NCBI GenBank assembly: GCA_007026445.1
Contig: VDMD01000007.1
Coordinates: forward strand, 682,001-746,000
Direction: 5' to 3'
From: Schizophyllum amplum
Taxonomy: Eukaryota; Basidiomycota; Agaricomycetes; Agaricales; Schizophyllaceae
DNA: 64,000 nt
Positions 42,733 to 54,300 of this stretch are shown here, in pieces. Under the pieces are notes generated by a model. It was not told the DNA's origin, ran no database searches, and saw only the letters and a list, made by a program, of their open reading frames with translations. The position numbers were made by a program, and so were the translations under genes. The number at the start of each line of letters is the position of its first letter. The first letter of the stretch is position 1.

Positions 42733-45075
42733 GTCGATGTAGGAGGGGTATGAGGGAGGAGGTATTGGTGGTGAGGTATGCGTCCATTAGCAGAGCTTTT
42801 ATAGACATGGTGGCGTGCGAACGCACCTCAGGAAGTCCTGCTCCTTCAGACCCAAAGCTGTCAAAGTCCGAGCGGAAGCGAGGGGACGAGTCAATGATCG
42901 TGGGGGTTTGGAAAGAGATGTCGTCTTCGGAGGTGGGTAGATGAGCGGGTGGATGTCTTCCCCATCGTGTTCAGCATGCGCCGAGCGCTCGGTCAACGGA
43001 GAAAGGGAAACCGGGAGGTGAAGAGGGAGGACAGTTGACTATCGTGGGTGCCAGCGCCGTTCATTGTATGTTCCCATCATTGATCCGCCAAGTCAAGCAG
43101 CCTTGAGGCGCGTATGCCGATCGGTCCTCTACCGTCATCTCTGACTCTCTGCCTTGTTTATGGCCACGGTGAGTCACGAAGAAGCGCTCGGGAGTCACTG
43201 GAAGGTACACCGGTAGAGATTGTGGCTTCAAGCTCTCGACGTTCGAGCCCAGTGAGAAGTGCCCTACCCAGAAAAATCCCACGATACCTTAGACTATCCA
43301 GCGACCGATCATAGGCTGAGGTAGACGGGGATCGTCTCTGACCATGAAAATGATTGTACGAAACTAGCTGACCGTATCCAGATAGAATGCAGTATTATTC
43401 CATTGCTTCAGATATATTTCTACCTACTCAAGGCTACAGATACCTACCGAACGTCCCACGACGTCATCGCGGCTCGCTGGGCCCTACGCGGGCCCGGGGT
43501 TACAGGCTACCATCTGTCCCGCCGCCTCACCGCGCTCCCTGTCGCGCATGCATAACATAGTCTGCAGCAAGATTCAGCTGGCTGAGCGTAGGGCAGACTC
43601 ATAGCGAGACGTACTGTATGCCGATACCGTACAGATGTTCGCTAGTGGGCCTACGCGTGCGCATGATGCCCGCAGAGGGTGAGATACAACTGTATGCGGG
43701 GCGTGCGAGCCCTGAGCGCAGCCGTCCCTACGAGAAAGTCAGTTATGCATCGTCGTACAAGGTCGCAAACGCACCCGCATGTTAAGATCGTGCGTATGAG
43801 CACCCGATGAGCACGTAGAAGGCGCCGGCGCGCGACTCTCGCCAATGCGAAATCACGCCAGTGCGCGGCCTGCTGGTGTTGTGTGCAGTACAATCGCTTC
43901 GAAGAGTACCTGGAAAGGGAGTTCGCCAGCAAAGACCATCTACACCTGTATGTATGCGCCCAGTCATCATGTCTACCATCCTGTCGATCATGGTGGTAAG
44001 CATGCGTGGCCTACATAAGCACAGAGAAGGACACGTACCTTGCACGTCTGAGCGCTAGACTCCTGCAGTCAAATCGACGTATATGCGCCCTCGTTAGGGT
44101 TTGCTCGTCGGGCGCCCCGCGGCGCGCAGATCATACCGCATCTCATGCAGGAAGCCGTCAACAGGCGGCCAGGTGCCGACTGTCACGTAGTCGGCAGGGC
44201 CGGGAGGGGAGGTGAAGCGGGGAGGCACAGGCGAGATGACTATGGACATGGTGGGGAAAGACAAGAGGCGAGCGGGGCGAGCGATGGGCAGAGGGGGGCG
44301 TCGTCTTAGATCGCGTCGCCATCAGGTGATGGCACGACGCACGGGCCAGGAAGCGGAGAAGACTTCAGAATTCGAAGAAGTTGTTGACAAGAGGGCGGAC
44401 GAAAGTAAGATGTCAATTATTTGAGACAGATTTTGACAGTCGACGTCGTTCGAAGTTGCAATCGAGGGCGCAAGAATCCTTCTTCGACAGTACGAAGGAG
44501 GTTGGGTACGTCGTGGTAGCTCTCTATAGTGGTGGGTAGCGAGAGATACCGTGGGATTTCTATGGGTAGGGCACTTCTCACTGGGGTTCGAGTCCGAACA
44601 GATCTTCAAGGCAAGTCACAATCCCGCTCCAGTCGGGATATATGTTTGCTAATCAGATACTCCAGAGTATACTTATGTAACGAGATATTTACCGACGCCT
44701 CGTACTTGATGCCATCTCACAAGCAGAATGTGGATGAGCATCGCCCGCTTCGAAGTTCGAATTTCGAGCGGGAGAATGCGAACAATGACATGGATCGTGG
44801 GAACGTTCGGACCGACGGACCGCCGACCTTCAACAGCTTCGGCACGTGAGACTCGGACCTGCAACCGCCCTTCGTCTTCAACTTCATCATCCAGCTTTTC
44901 TGGAACTTGACTATCTCAAATTTACGCGTCAGCTTATCAAAACCTAACACCACATCTCAGACGAACTAATCTCTCGCGCCACTGTGATACTGAGTCCTGC
45001 GCCACATATCGAGCTCGCGCCACATCTCGCACGCATCCATCAACCAGCTTTACCCCCTTATACTTTGGAGCAGGC
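42733..45075. other. Gene-poor gap
   Basis: About 2.3 kb. Only short frames under 110 codons, none with recognisable motifs. A consensus tRNA-type B box GGTTCGAGTCC occurs at ~44,583 without a surrounding tRNA, and a small inverted repeat (CGAAGTTCGAATTTCG) near 44,750. Confidence 0.4.
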
Positions 45076-46081
45076 ATGAACTTCCTCAAGCATTTGAAGG
45101 GCAAAGGTCGGGAGTCAGATGCTCCTCCGCCAGCCTGGGCGCCTGCACCAGAATCATCCGTTGGTTCCTTTCTCGTTACGAAAAATCTATAACTCACCTT
45201 TCAATCCCAGTACAAGGATGGACTGATCAACGAGGCTCCAGAGGACGAGTACGAAGGAGCAGAGGAATTCTGCAGCAACTTTCCCCCCGACGCCCCGCGT
45301 CTGATACCGACCGCTGCCCTAGAGGCTATGCAGACGCTAGGCTGCCGCGCGTGGGGCATCGAACATCCGAACACGCCACGATTTATCGGTCGCGTGCAGA
45401 GGGCAGACGAGACGAAGGGAGGCGCCGCCGTCGTTCGCGTGCAGACGCTCCCGAACTGCCTGAGCGTCTGTCTCCTCAGCGACATGCCTATCGTGGCAGG
45501 CCTGTACAACGCGCCCGGCAAGCAGGGCGCCTACTTCGAGCTCAAGATCCATCGCATGGACGGCATCATCTCCATAGGTGTGTTAGTATAAATTGTGGTA
45601 TATCCTGCAGTGACTGATCCGCGCCGTAGGTACGGCCTGTCGCCCCTATCCCAGCTGGCGCCACCCGGGCTGGAACCGCCTTTCCGCCGCCCTTCACCTC
45701 GACGACCTGCGCAAGTTTTTCGAGGACCCGAATGGCGGACGCGACTACCACACCGACAACATCCTCACCCGCGTCCGCCCGGGCGACGTGCTGGGCTGCG
45801 GTTATGAGCTCGTTGGCGGTCGTCTGTTCTTCACATACAACGGCGTACCCCTGCCTCCGGCCTTCACGGGCATATACATGCCGAAGCATCAGTACGATGT
45901 ATTCGCGGCGATTGGCGTGGAGGGCGCTTGCGACTTCGACGTCAATTTTGGAGGAGATATGTTCGTCTGGAAGCCGGCGAACGAGTGGGCGTGGCGAGTG
46001 GAGGGCAGTGTTGGGAATATAGCGGGCCCTTCGGGTGAATTTGATGACGAGCTGCCTACATACGAGCAGTCTAGGGCCTGA
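45076..46081 (+). CDS. SPRY-domain protein, Ssh4/Ear1-like
   Basis: Exons 45076-45159, 45211-45577 and 45630-46081 (300 aa), introns of 51 and 52 bp. Starts MNFLKHLKGKGRESDAPPPA. The SPRY domain covers most of the rest: PRFIGRVQRADETKGGAAVV, GLYNAPGKQGAYFELKIHRM, IISIGTACRPYPSWRHPGWN, GDVLGCGYELVGGRLFFTYN, GVPLPPAFTGIY and VFAAIGVEGACDFDVNFGGD. It ends DELPTYEQSRA, a PY-like motif. In yeast, Ssh4/Ear1 are adaptors that bring the Nedd4-type ligase Rsp5 to endosomal cargo. Unlike Ssh4, I see no membrane segment, so this may be a soluble relative. The fold is certain; the adaptor role is inferred. Confidence 0.82.
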
Positions 46082-46466
46082 AGATGAATTTGGTTGTAGT
46101 GTATTGAATGCTGTATCTGTATCTGATGTGTTGTACTCAGGCCTGTCTGCTCTATGAACCCCGATGTTGTACACTCTGATCCTCTTCGCCTTGTATATAG
46201 ACCTCGTATGGGACATAATAACCACAAGGATAGCTCGCCACTAGCAGTGAATCACTCAGACTGGTCTAAGTGTTTAGATATCACGTGATGGTTGACGTTT
46301 CGGCGCCTGCCGATCATAATCCAACAATAACAGTTTGGCTTCGACCACCACTCTGCCACCACCATCATCTGCCTTTTGCGCTGTTCTTCTGCTCCTGCCT
46401 GATCCTTTTACGAACACTCCAAAGGTAGATGCAAATCGAGCCGTCCTCTGGGTCCGCTACGCTGGA
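46082..46466. other. Intergenic
   Basis: 385 bases, promoter side of the F-box gene. An in-frame ATG at 46,335 would extend that gene by 44 residues. Confidence 0.4.
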
Positions 46467-48888
46467 ATGCCTTCGAAAGCGATAATGCAGAGCTTCGAGT
46501 CGACCAACTCATCGACTGCGAATGACGGCGATAGCGCCACGCCGGTTATAGAGTTCTTTCGCGAACTTCCACTCGAAATCCTCTTTCAGGTGTGCTTAGC
46601 TTCCCCTGTCACTTCTGTAACCCTGCCCCTCAGACACTCACGCTCTGCCGTCAGATCTTTGAAAACGTCGAACCCATTGACCTCCTGCAGTTCGCAAGGA
46701 CGACCAAGCATCTTCGGGGCATACTGATGAGCAAAACCGTACTCAACATATGGAAGAGGAGTCTTGAGAGGTTACCCGGCGGCGAAAATCCGCCTCTTCA
46801 TGTCGTATCTGCGCCCGAGCTTGTGAACGTTGTCTTCGGTCGCGTCTGTCATGTACGTTATCATATGCACTATGCGGAATCAACGACTGATATCCTTCAT
46901 CTGGTAGTTATGCCCGAACTCAGATGCCACCATCGTATGGTGGGCTATGCGGCGTCGATTTTGCAGTCCTTGCACAGATCTCAGAAAACAGTATGTCTTT
47001 TCAAATGATCCTTCGGGCTGTGGCACTGACTGACAAAACCAATGTAGCTTTGTCCCAACATCAAACTGTGGACCTTCTTCTTCTCTGAAATATCGACACA
47101 GTTATCTATTGCTGCTGCCTATACTTCACACTTCTCGTATGTCATCATCAAAAGACGAGATATATCCGCTGACCCAATTATGCTAAAGCCCCCAATTGTC
47201 AACGTTACTGCGTCGAGCAACTTGAACGCATGGATGCCGACTTCTTGGCGGTTCAAGGTCGTCCTGAAGAGGACCGAGACTTGTTCGTCAAGAAACAGGC
47301 AGCATGTCGGCAAATTAATTCGGTGAGATCGGTCTCGGCGCTTTCCATGGAAGTGAATTGACTTGTAATCTAGGCTGGGACTCTCTGTGAACAATGGGAT
47401 ATGTGCGTGAGCCGTGCCCATGAGCGGGAGGTCCGGAAAATCATTGAGCAGAGAAGAAAAGAGCACGTGTGACGTTGCACTACTTTTGTTGGTCGTTGTT
47501 GACGAGATTCATCAGCATTATCGACCGCTTGTCGGCGCTCGGATGGGCAGACGAGATGGCTTTGCTTCCGCCCATGACCTTTGAGAATCATCCGTTGCTG
47601 AACGAAAGAAAGACACTTACCGATAACGGTACGCCACAATTTTGCCAGCATTTCAGATCTCATCTAAACTGCTTTGCTACAGAATGGGAATGCATCTCAG
47701 GCATATTCATCACAACGCTGGAGATGTACAAGGCCAAGCGACTTGCAGCAGCGCGCAAAGCCTCCATACTGCGGTGTCAGGGAATCGTCCGCGACGTCTT
47801 GCGCGGATACTCTCGGCAACTTGATCTCTCGAAGCTCGTCATCCCCACGCTGGGCGAGGTCTTGCAGGTGGGACCTCTCCGTGCCCTGCTCGACGACACG
47901 CCACATAATCAGGAGCTCTCCCGGGACGACATCGAGCGTGTCTTCCCGCGGACCGCGTTCGAAACCTACATCGCAGAGTGGCGGGACGCCAGGGATGCCG
48001 AGCTGCTCCAGATCATGGACAACGGACTGCCGACTGGCTCGGTCACCCGGGACTGCTTGTATCTGGCTACAACGCTTTTCCGACGCCGGAACGCCAATCA
48101 ATGGGTCTCGACATGTGTCGCTTATCCCACCATCCTGACCGCCAAAGGCTCGTTTCGCCGTCCATTGACAGACGAGGAGCGGAGGAATGGGCAGCTAATA
48201 TGGGCGCCTGAGTTCATCATCTTCGACGAAGAAGGACACGCGCGAGCGCGAGACGTTGTTGCATTCTGCGGCCTGAATCCCGACAAGGCTACGAAGGCAG
48301 ATATGGACGCCCTTGATCCTTGGGTGCACTGTACAAAGTGCGTGCCTGACGACAGCAAGAGGTTGGTGCTGCGATGGGACGAAGCGGTATGTGTTCCTCC
48401 GCGCACTTGAGTATTCAGTCTCTCAGCGCCATACTCTTGCAGATACGCCATTTATCCCAGGATCATGGGTCCCACGCCTCCTTAAGCGACCTGCGTTTGT
48501 TGGGTGAGCAAGATAGGGTGTTCGCCCGCAGGTCGCGGCTGCCCATCGGGATCCCTTGCCAGCTCCCCACCGGCAGGATCAGGACGCAGTTCTCCGTTGC
48601 TGGCGACAAGTCCACCTTGCTCCCTTCGTATACTTGCGTGCATTGTGATGCGCGCATGAACAATGATCTTCAGGATCTCTGGCTTCACATGATCACGAAG
48701 TGAGTAGTCGCCGACGCATTGTCGCGCGGACATGTGTACTGAGTCTCCTCCGTAGACATGCGATTATGCAACTATCCCACGAGGACTTTCACCCACCCGC
48801 GGATGCCGATACGTGTGGTACGCGCTCGAACCGGGGATCTGCCTGCCTCATACCTGCTTCCACCGAGAGATCATGGAGTGCGGCGTAG
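46467..48888 (+). CDS. F-box protein with internal and C-terminal zinc fingers
   Basis: Start MPSKAIMQSFEST. The F-box is split by an intron: EFFRELPLEILFQ joined to IFENVEPIDLLQFARTTKHL. Next come DATIVWWAMRRRFCSPCTDL, RYCVEQLERMDADFLAVQGR with PEEDRDLFVKKQ, WDMCVSRAHEREVRKIIEQR, ALGWADEMALLPPMTFENHP, a long exon with LDLSKLVIPTLGEVLQVGPL, LIWAPEFIIFDEE and DPWVHCTKCVPD, then LSDLRLLGEQDRVFARRSRL. A C-terminal C2H2-like finger, CVHCDARMNNDLQDLWLHMI, is followed by a last exon beginning HAIMQLSHEDFHPP. This is the same architecture as gene B but a distant relative. Likely an SCF adaptor. Early splice sites around 46,830-47,200 are uncertain; later ones keep frame. Confidence 0.75.
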
Positions 48889-49257
48889 TACGGTATTAAC
48901 AGCGATAATTAGTAGTAGCTCGGACTGTATGGATGGCTTGAAGTCCCTTGCGCTCAGGACCACTTGGAAATATGTCGTGGCTCGTCTGCTGCCTAGTCAC
49001 GTTAACATATTTCACGATATTGATACTGTATCAAGTAGCCTTGACCTGTTCATGAGCAAGGATGGGCGGCCGCTTTTCTTAGTTGCAAAGCGAAAGTAGA
49101 GAGGCATAGTATTAGAGGGGCGAGGCGAGCTCGTGTTGCGCATGGACTTCATGTCACGGGACCGCGTTCATTCTCTTGCGAACTCTCACCACTGTCTGCT
49201 TCCACCATCGTCTTGTATCCTCCGAGACGGAGCAAAATCCACGACTATCCAGAACCT
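48889..49257. other. Remnant upstream block of the F-box/LRR gene family
   Basis: From ~49,143 to 49,235 the sequence resembles 60,321-60,415, the region just before the second tandem F-box gene, including TGGACTTCATGTCACGGGAC. It is probably the original promoter of the first tandem F-box gene, now pushed 9 kb away by insertions. Confidence 0.6.
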
Positions 49258-49468
49258 GCCATCAGAGATTTCTTGGATTTCCGATCATGCAGTGTGATGC
49301 CCCATAATAGCTGAAATGCGCCACAATTGCTGTAATATTGCCACCAGATTATGGGCCCTCTTATTATATATAACATGAGATTTATTGCCCTCCATAATTG
49401 CAGCAATATCTTGATCATATGCCAACCGACTTGCAATACTACGTACGAACGGCAGGAGACGACACGGC

Positions 49469-49789
49469 ATGACCTTGAAGACCAGACATGACCGTGGACG
49501 AGCCGGGTGGTATCACTCTGGTATTGCTTTCGTGCTATCCAGCCTTATTCTTGTCCAGATTCTTCAAACGACGAAAGCACCCGAGACGCGTGTAGTGGCA
49601 AATGGAATATATTCATGCTCTACAATTAAAAAATACAGGGTCCTAAACAATACAGTAGACAGCCAACGCCTCGTCACTTGCCCTCCGGACACGACATGGA
49701 CTCGAGAAATCGACGACCAGATCATCTCAGGTCTTCTCACCGTCCAGACGGCTGGGCAGGCCTATTATGTGGAGTCAGTGTTGTGGTAG
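49469..49789 (+). CDS. Hypothetical 106-codon frame inside the candidate DNA element
   Basis: Starts MTLKTRHDRGRAGWYH, then a hydrophobic segment (SGIAFVLSSLILVQIL), then TCPPDTTWTREIDDQIISGL. Not recognised. It could be the first exon of a longer element-borne gene continuing toward 50,430-50,651, but no clear splice chain was found. Confidence 0.25.
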   Translation: MTLKTRHDRGRAGWYHSGIAFVLSSLILVQILQTTKAPETRVVANGIYSCSTIKKYRVLNNTVDSQRLVTCPPDTTWTREIDDQIISGLLTVQTAGQAYYVESVLW

Positions 49790-50429
49790 AGATGATGCGA
49801 TCGGAGGGGGCTCACTGCGTCTGGTATAGTACCCTGATGGTACCACCAGCCCGGGCAGACACGTAAGCTCGGACGACAGCACCTGCAGGAAGGACGGGCT
49901 GTCAACACCTCACACGCGATGCTTCTATGCGTACCTGCTGATGCGGCGAACACGAAGGCGCTGTCCCACGTATCTGCGGGCGCTCGTCAGGATATGAAAG
50001 GACAGCGCAAAGAGCGACGCACCTCGCACTTCTGCCATGGACCCCTTCCTGCGCGACACCGGAAACAACCTTGAGGTGCTCGACGACGACGACGAGCCCC
50101 GCGAGACGCGTCGCTAGACCCCTCCCCATCCTTCTCTGCCTCCTACGCCATGTTCGTCCTAGTCGCGCACGTCGTACTACGTCGCGCCTCTGTATTAGCT
50201 CCCCGCGTCGTACGACTCGGAGGATACTGCGCTCCTGCAGCTCCCTGACAACGAGACGAAAGGTAGAGGATAGTCGGGAATTACGCGTCCGGTAGCCCTC
50301 CGGCATGTGCGCGAGTACTTGCTACTCGAAGCGCGCACCGCGGCACACGTAAGGAAGGTGGGGGTTGCGAGCCAAGAGCGGTGGATCGTAAAAATCCGGG
50401 AAGTAACGCCGACTTGAGGGCCGGGCATT

Positions 50430-50656
50430 TTGACTTGTTTCAGACTTGTTCATTCGTGTGACGCCGCGACGCCTCGTGAACGCGAGCACGCTGAATCGAG
50501 CCTTGCTCAAATGCTCCAGAGTCCAAGGTGGACCATGTACAAGAGCCTTACTACTTATCAGATTTACAAAGTGACCTATCAGCGATGCATGAGTCTCGAC
50601 GAGTGGTTTGGGCTTGCTTATTACGACTCCGACAAGCCTGCCGCGGCAGTGACCTA
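50430..50656 (+). pseudogene. Upstream part of a frame interrupted by the LTR retrotransposon
   Basis: The frame (MTCFRLVHSCDAATPRERE ... WFGLAYYDSDKPAAAVTY) ends within the LTR. If the element and one ACCTA copy are removed, the same frame continues from 57,898 for about 45 more codons (HWPPTMANNLQTG ... SPFALRQ) to a stop at ~58,032. The product is unrecognised. Confidence 0.4.
50652..50656. repeat. Target-site duplication ACCTA, left
   Basis: The five bases immediately before the 5' LTR equal 57,893-57,897 after the 3' LTR. Confidence 0.95.
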
Positions 50657-50866
50657 TGTAACGTGACCGTTCCATTTACGCCACTTATCACTACTTATGT
50701 CGGCCTCGGCACCCGCCGAGATATATACGTTCCGGATATATCTACTTACTTACGCTTGTTCTTCTCTCTGACGTCCACCGCCGCACACATACCCCAATAC
50801 GACGTGGTTCTGTTCTGACTGCGTGAGTCCCGCTTAGCAGTGTTCGGCCCCTGCGGTCGCCTCACA
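50657..50866 (+). repeat. 5' LTR, 210 bp
   Basis: Begins TGTAACGTGACCG and ends GCGGTCGCCTCACA (TG...CA). I see no difference from the 3' LTR over 210 bases. Confidence 0.97.
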
Positions 50867-51360
50867 CTTTTTTTTGAACATTTCCACGCTCGAATCGCTC
50901 CTCGCTGTTACACCCTCCACGTCGACACCGCATATACGCAGTTTTCTCTTGGGCTTTAGGCCTATAGAACCCCAACACACCCTCTCATAACGTCCCGTCC
51001 AATCGCTTAGACTGCAGCTCGAACAAAGGACTCGTCTTTCCACTCCCGCTCGCTGCCCGGCTCAGCTCCCGCTCCGCTCCAGCTCGCGCATATAACCGCA
51101 TATATGCGCATATACTCGCTCGCATAACCGCTCTACCACCGCTGAAGGCGCTCCGCTTCTCGCTCAGACTCCCGGCTCAGACTCCAGCTCCAGACTCGCT
51201 CCCGTACCCCACAAGCCTCCGTTGTGGGTCCATTTTCAAATACCACATTACCGCCGTTGATATCCCCGAGCGTCACAATACCCGCTCCCACGCTGGTCTC
51301 TCTGAGCCTCTTACGCTCCCCACGCTGTCTACACGCTCCAGAGACTCACCGCGCAACAGT

Positions 51361-54300
51361 ATGGCTGACACTGGACATAGACAATCGCCACGCTTTCGCA
51401 GCTCGTCAAACTCAGACCCCTCGCTCGCAACAGCAGCAGCCGCTCCACGCTCGCGCGCCTCGACGGCACCTAGCCCAGCCGAAGCGCCTGCAAACGCCGC
51501 ACCTCGCCGACGTAGAGCCCCCGCGCCTAGCCAGCTCTCTCTGCCTCCATCCAACGTTCCCATTCCCCTGCCCACATCTGCCGAAGACCCCGGATCGCTC
51601 CCCGAAGTTCGCCTCGACTCCCCGCTCACTCCCTTACCCGCCTCTCCCTCGTCTTCTGTCACTTCCGACGACATGCCTCACATTGAACTTGCCCCCGGCA
51701 TTACGCTCCACGGCACTGGCCGTCTGCCTACGATCGAGAACATCCCGGTTACGTGGGTTAGCCTTGCGAACCCAAGCACATGCTCGCGGGTCGTCGGGAA
51801 GTTCCGCTCTTATGGCAACAGCCAGAACCTCGCGGATGGAGCCTTCATGTCGTCCATCGTCACCGCCTTCGAGTCTGAGAAGATGCGGGCTGATATTCGC
51901 CAGACGGCGGCGCGCAGGTCTCTTGTACATGACGACCTCACCTACGCCCAGCTTGAGACGGTCCTCAAGGACACGTTCATCCGCGGCGGCGCTGAAGGTT
52001 TCCTCGAGTCCTTCCGCACAGCCTCTCGCCTCCCCGACGAGTCTCCGCATGACTTCATGGATAGGATCGACGGCATGAACTTCGATCTCGATGAGTCTCA
52101 CCGGATCTCCCAGGCTGAGATCATCAGTCGCGTGGGCATCAGCTTCCCCCACGAGTTCAGCAGTTTCTGCTCGCGTACATACGAATTCTCTGCGCTCACG
52201 ACATGGGTTGTTCCCCCCGCGGTCGCCGGTGATCCAGCTTCTTCGCTCGCGCACGACGCCTCCGTCGGCCGTTTCAAGGATACGGTGGACAAGGCTTGGA
52301 GCGCGTTCGCCGCGGGTCGCGCTGACGTTGGTAGTATGATTGATGCCGCCCTCCTTCAGCGTGGTCTCGACAAGCGCGGCGCTGACGACCGCAAGCGTGC
52401 GCTGAGCACGGCCTCGCACTACGCTCAGTTGCCCGAGGCGAAACGCGCAACCAGCGGATTTGCTTCCAACGCGGCGGTAGCGCCGGCTCAAGCCCCTCGT
52501 CACCTCCCCTCGCTGCATCGCTCACGCGCAACAGTCAACGCCGTCAGCTTCGCGGGCAACGGTGTGCAGTCGTTCATTCCGCGACGGGACTTGGGTGGGC
52601 ACATCGAGACCCTCAAGCGCGAGCACGGTTGCTTCGGATGTTTGACCCTGCAGGCTCCACACGGCGGTCGAGGCTGTGACGCGACAGTCGAAGAGCGCAA
52701 CGCTATTCCCCGCTATCAGCTGGATAGCCCGGGAGTTGTGGACGTGATCAACGACCTCGTCGCGCGCGGTATTCTCGGCCCCGGCAAGCCTCTCAAGTTA
52801 CGTGAGCTCGAGGCTCATGTCGACCAAGCCTTCGCTGCAGGCCCCCCGTCCGTACCCCGCTCGTCCGCCGCTGCCACCGCTCCCAACAACATCCCAGTTC
52901 GTGTCAACGCTGTTCCCGCTTACTCTCACGTCTCCCCCGACTCCTCGTACGAGGACGCGCACGCTCCCGTGGGCGTCAACATGATTCATTACTCCCCCGC
53001 GGCTATGGCTACTATGTATGCGGGTACGGGGCTCCCCGGACGGGTTGCACATGTCGCCAACGTGCGGTCAGCGACGTCTCGCACGGCGATGGGTCCACCT
53101 CCGCTCCCGAACCTAGGCTGGCGTGGCGGCCCTCCGGCTGCCGCTCTGCCGCCGGTCGATACTTCTGGCCCGCCGATCTCTCGTGGCCGTCGCGTCGAGG
53201 CTTCCTTTGCTGGCAGCGACGAAGACTGTGGATACGACGACGACTACATCAGCCAGCCTGCGCCTCCCCGCCGCTCCGCGACCCACGACGGGCACGTCGT
53301 GCGTCTCCCACGCAGCCGCTCGACCCACCGCTCGCCGTCACGTTCCCGTTCCCATGCACGCTCTGACTCCCGCCCGCGTCGTTCGCTTTCCCGCGATCAG
53401 GAGTACGACCGCCACCGCCGGTCGCCTTCCGTGTATGAGGATGCGCGCTCGTACCGCTCAGATGCCCGCAGGGACTCCCGCGGTCATGGGGACCTCAGCT
53501 CCCGCGACTCGCCGGCCCCAGCTCGCCGACCGGCTTCCGTGACCGCCGCGGACTCACCCCCCTGCCGCTCGCCCGCCCGCGCTCCGTTTGTGCAGTCTCC
53601 CGGGTCGCCGCTGACTCCCGTTAGTGGTGACAGCAGCCCACGCTTGCCTCCGCGGACGCCGCCTAGCCCCTCACCTGCCCCGCGCGTGCGGACGGCTCGC
53701 ACTGAGGTGAGCGAGGTTAGCCCCGCTCGTACGCGCTCCCGCGCCCGCTCGGAAGGTCGCGGCGCGCGCTCGTCTGGACTCGCATCGGCTGTGCAGGAGG
53801 TGTGTACGCTCTCTGCTTGCTCCCCTCCCGCTGCCTCCCCGGACTCGCCCCCCGCTGACGGCGGGCTGGCTGATATCCCTCACCGCCTCCCGCACATTTC
53901 TTGGAAGTGTTTTGTCGGGTCTCCCGAGTCATCTTGCCAGGCTGGCGTGTCTGCTCTCATTGACGATGGCTCACCTTTTGTTCTCATTAGGGCGGACCTG
54001 CGTGAGCAGCTGCGTCTGCGTGTCCATCGCCTCGATGCCCCCGAGATCTTGGGCGTTGCGATGGATGACGCCGATGGCAATAAGGTGGAGGTTTGCATTG
54101 ATACGTACTCGCTTTTGACTCTACACGACCGCTCCCGCTCCTTTCGCTCCCAGACCGTCAAGGCTCTCATTGTGCCTTCGCTCCATGTTCCTCTTCTCCT
54201 GGGCCTCCCTTTCCTTGCACTCAATGATTTCCGTGTCTCTTACTCGCTTCGTTATGACTCTCGCTCCCGCACTCGTGTTTTTGACCCGTCTGTTATTTGC

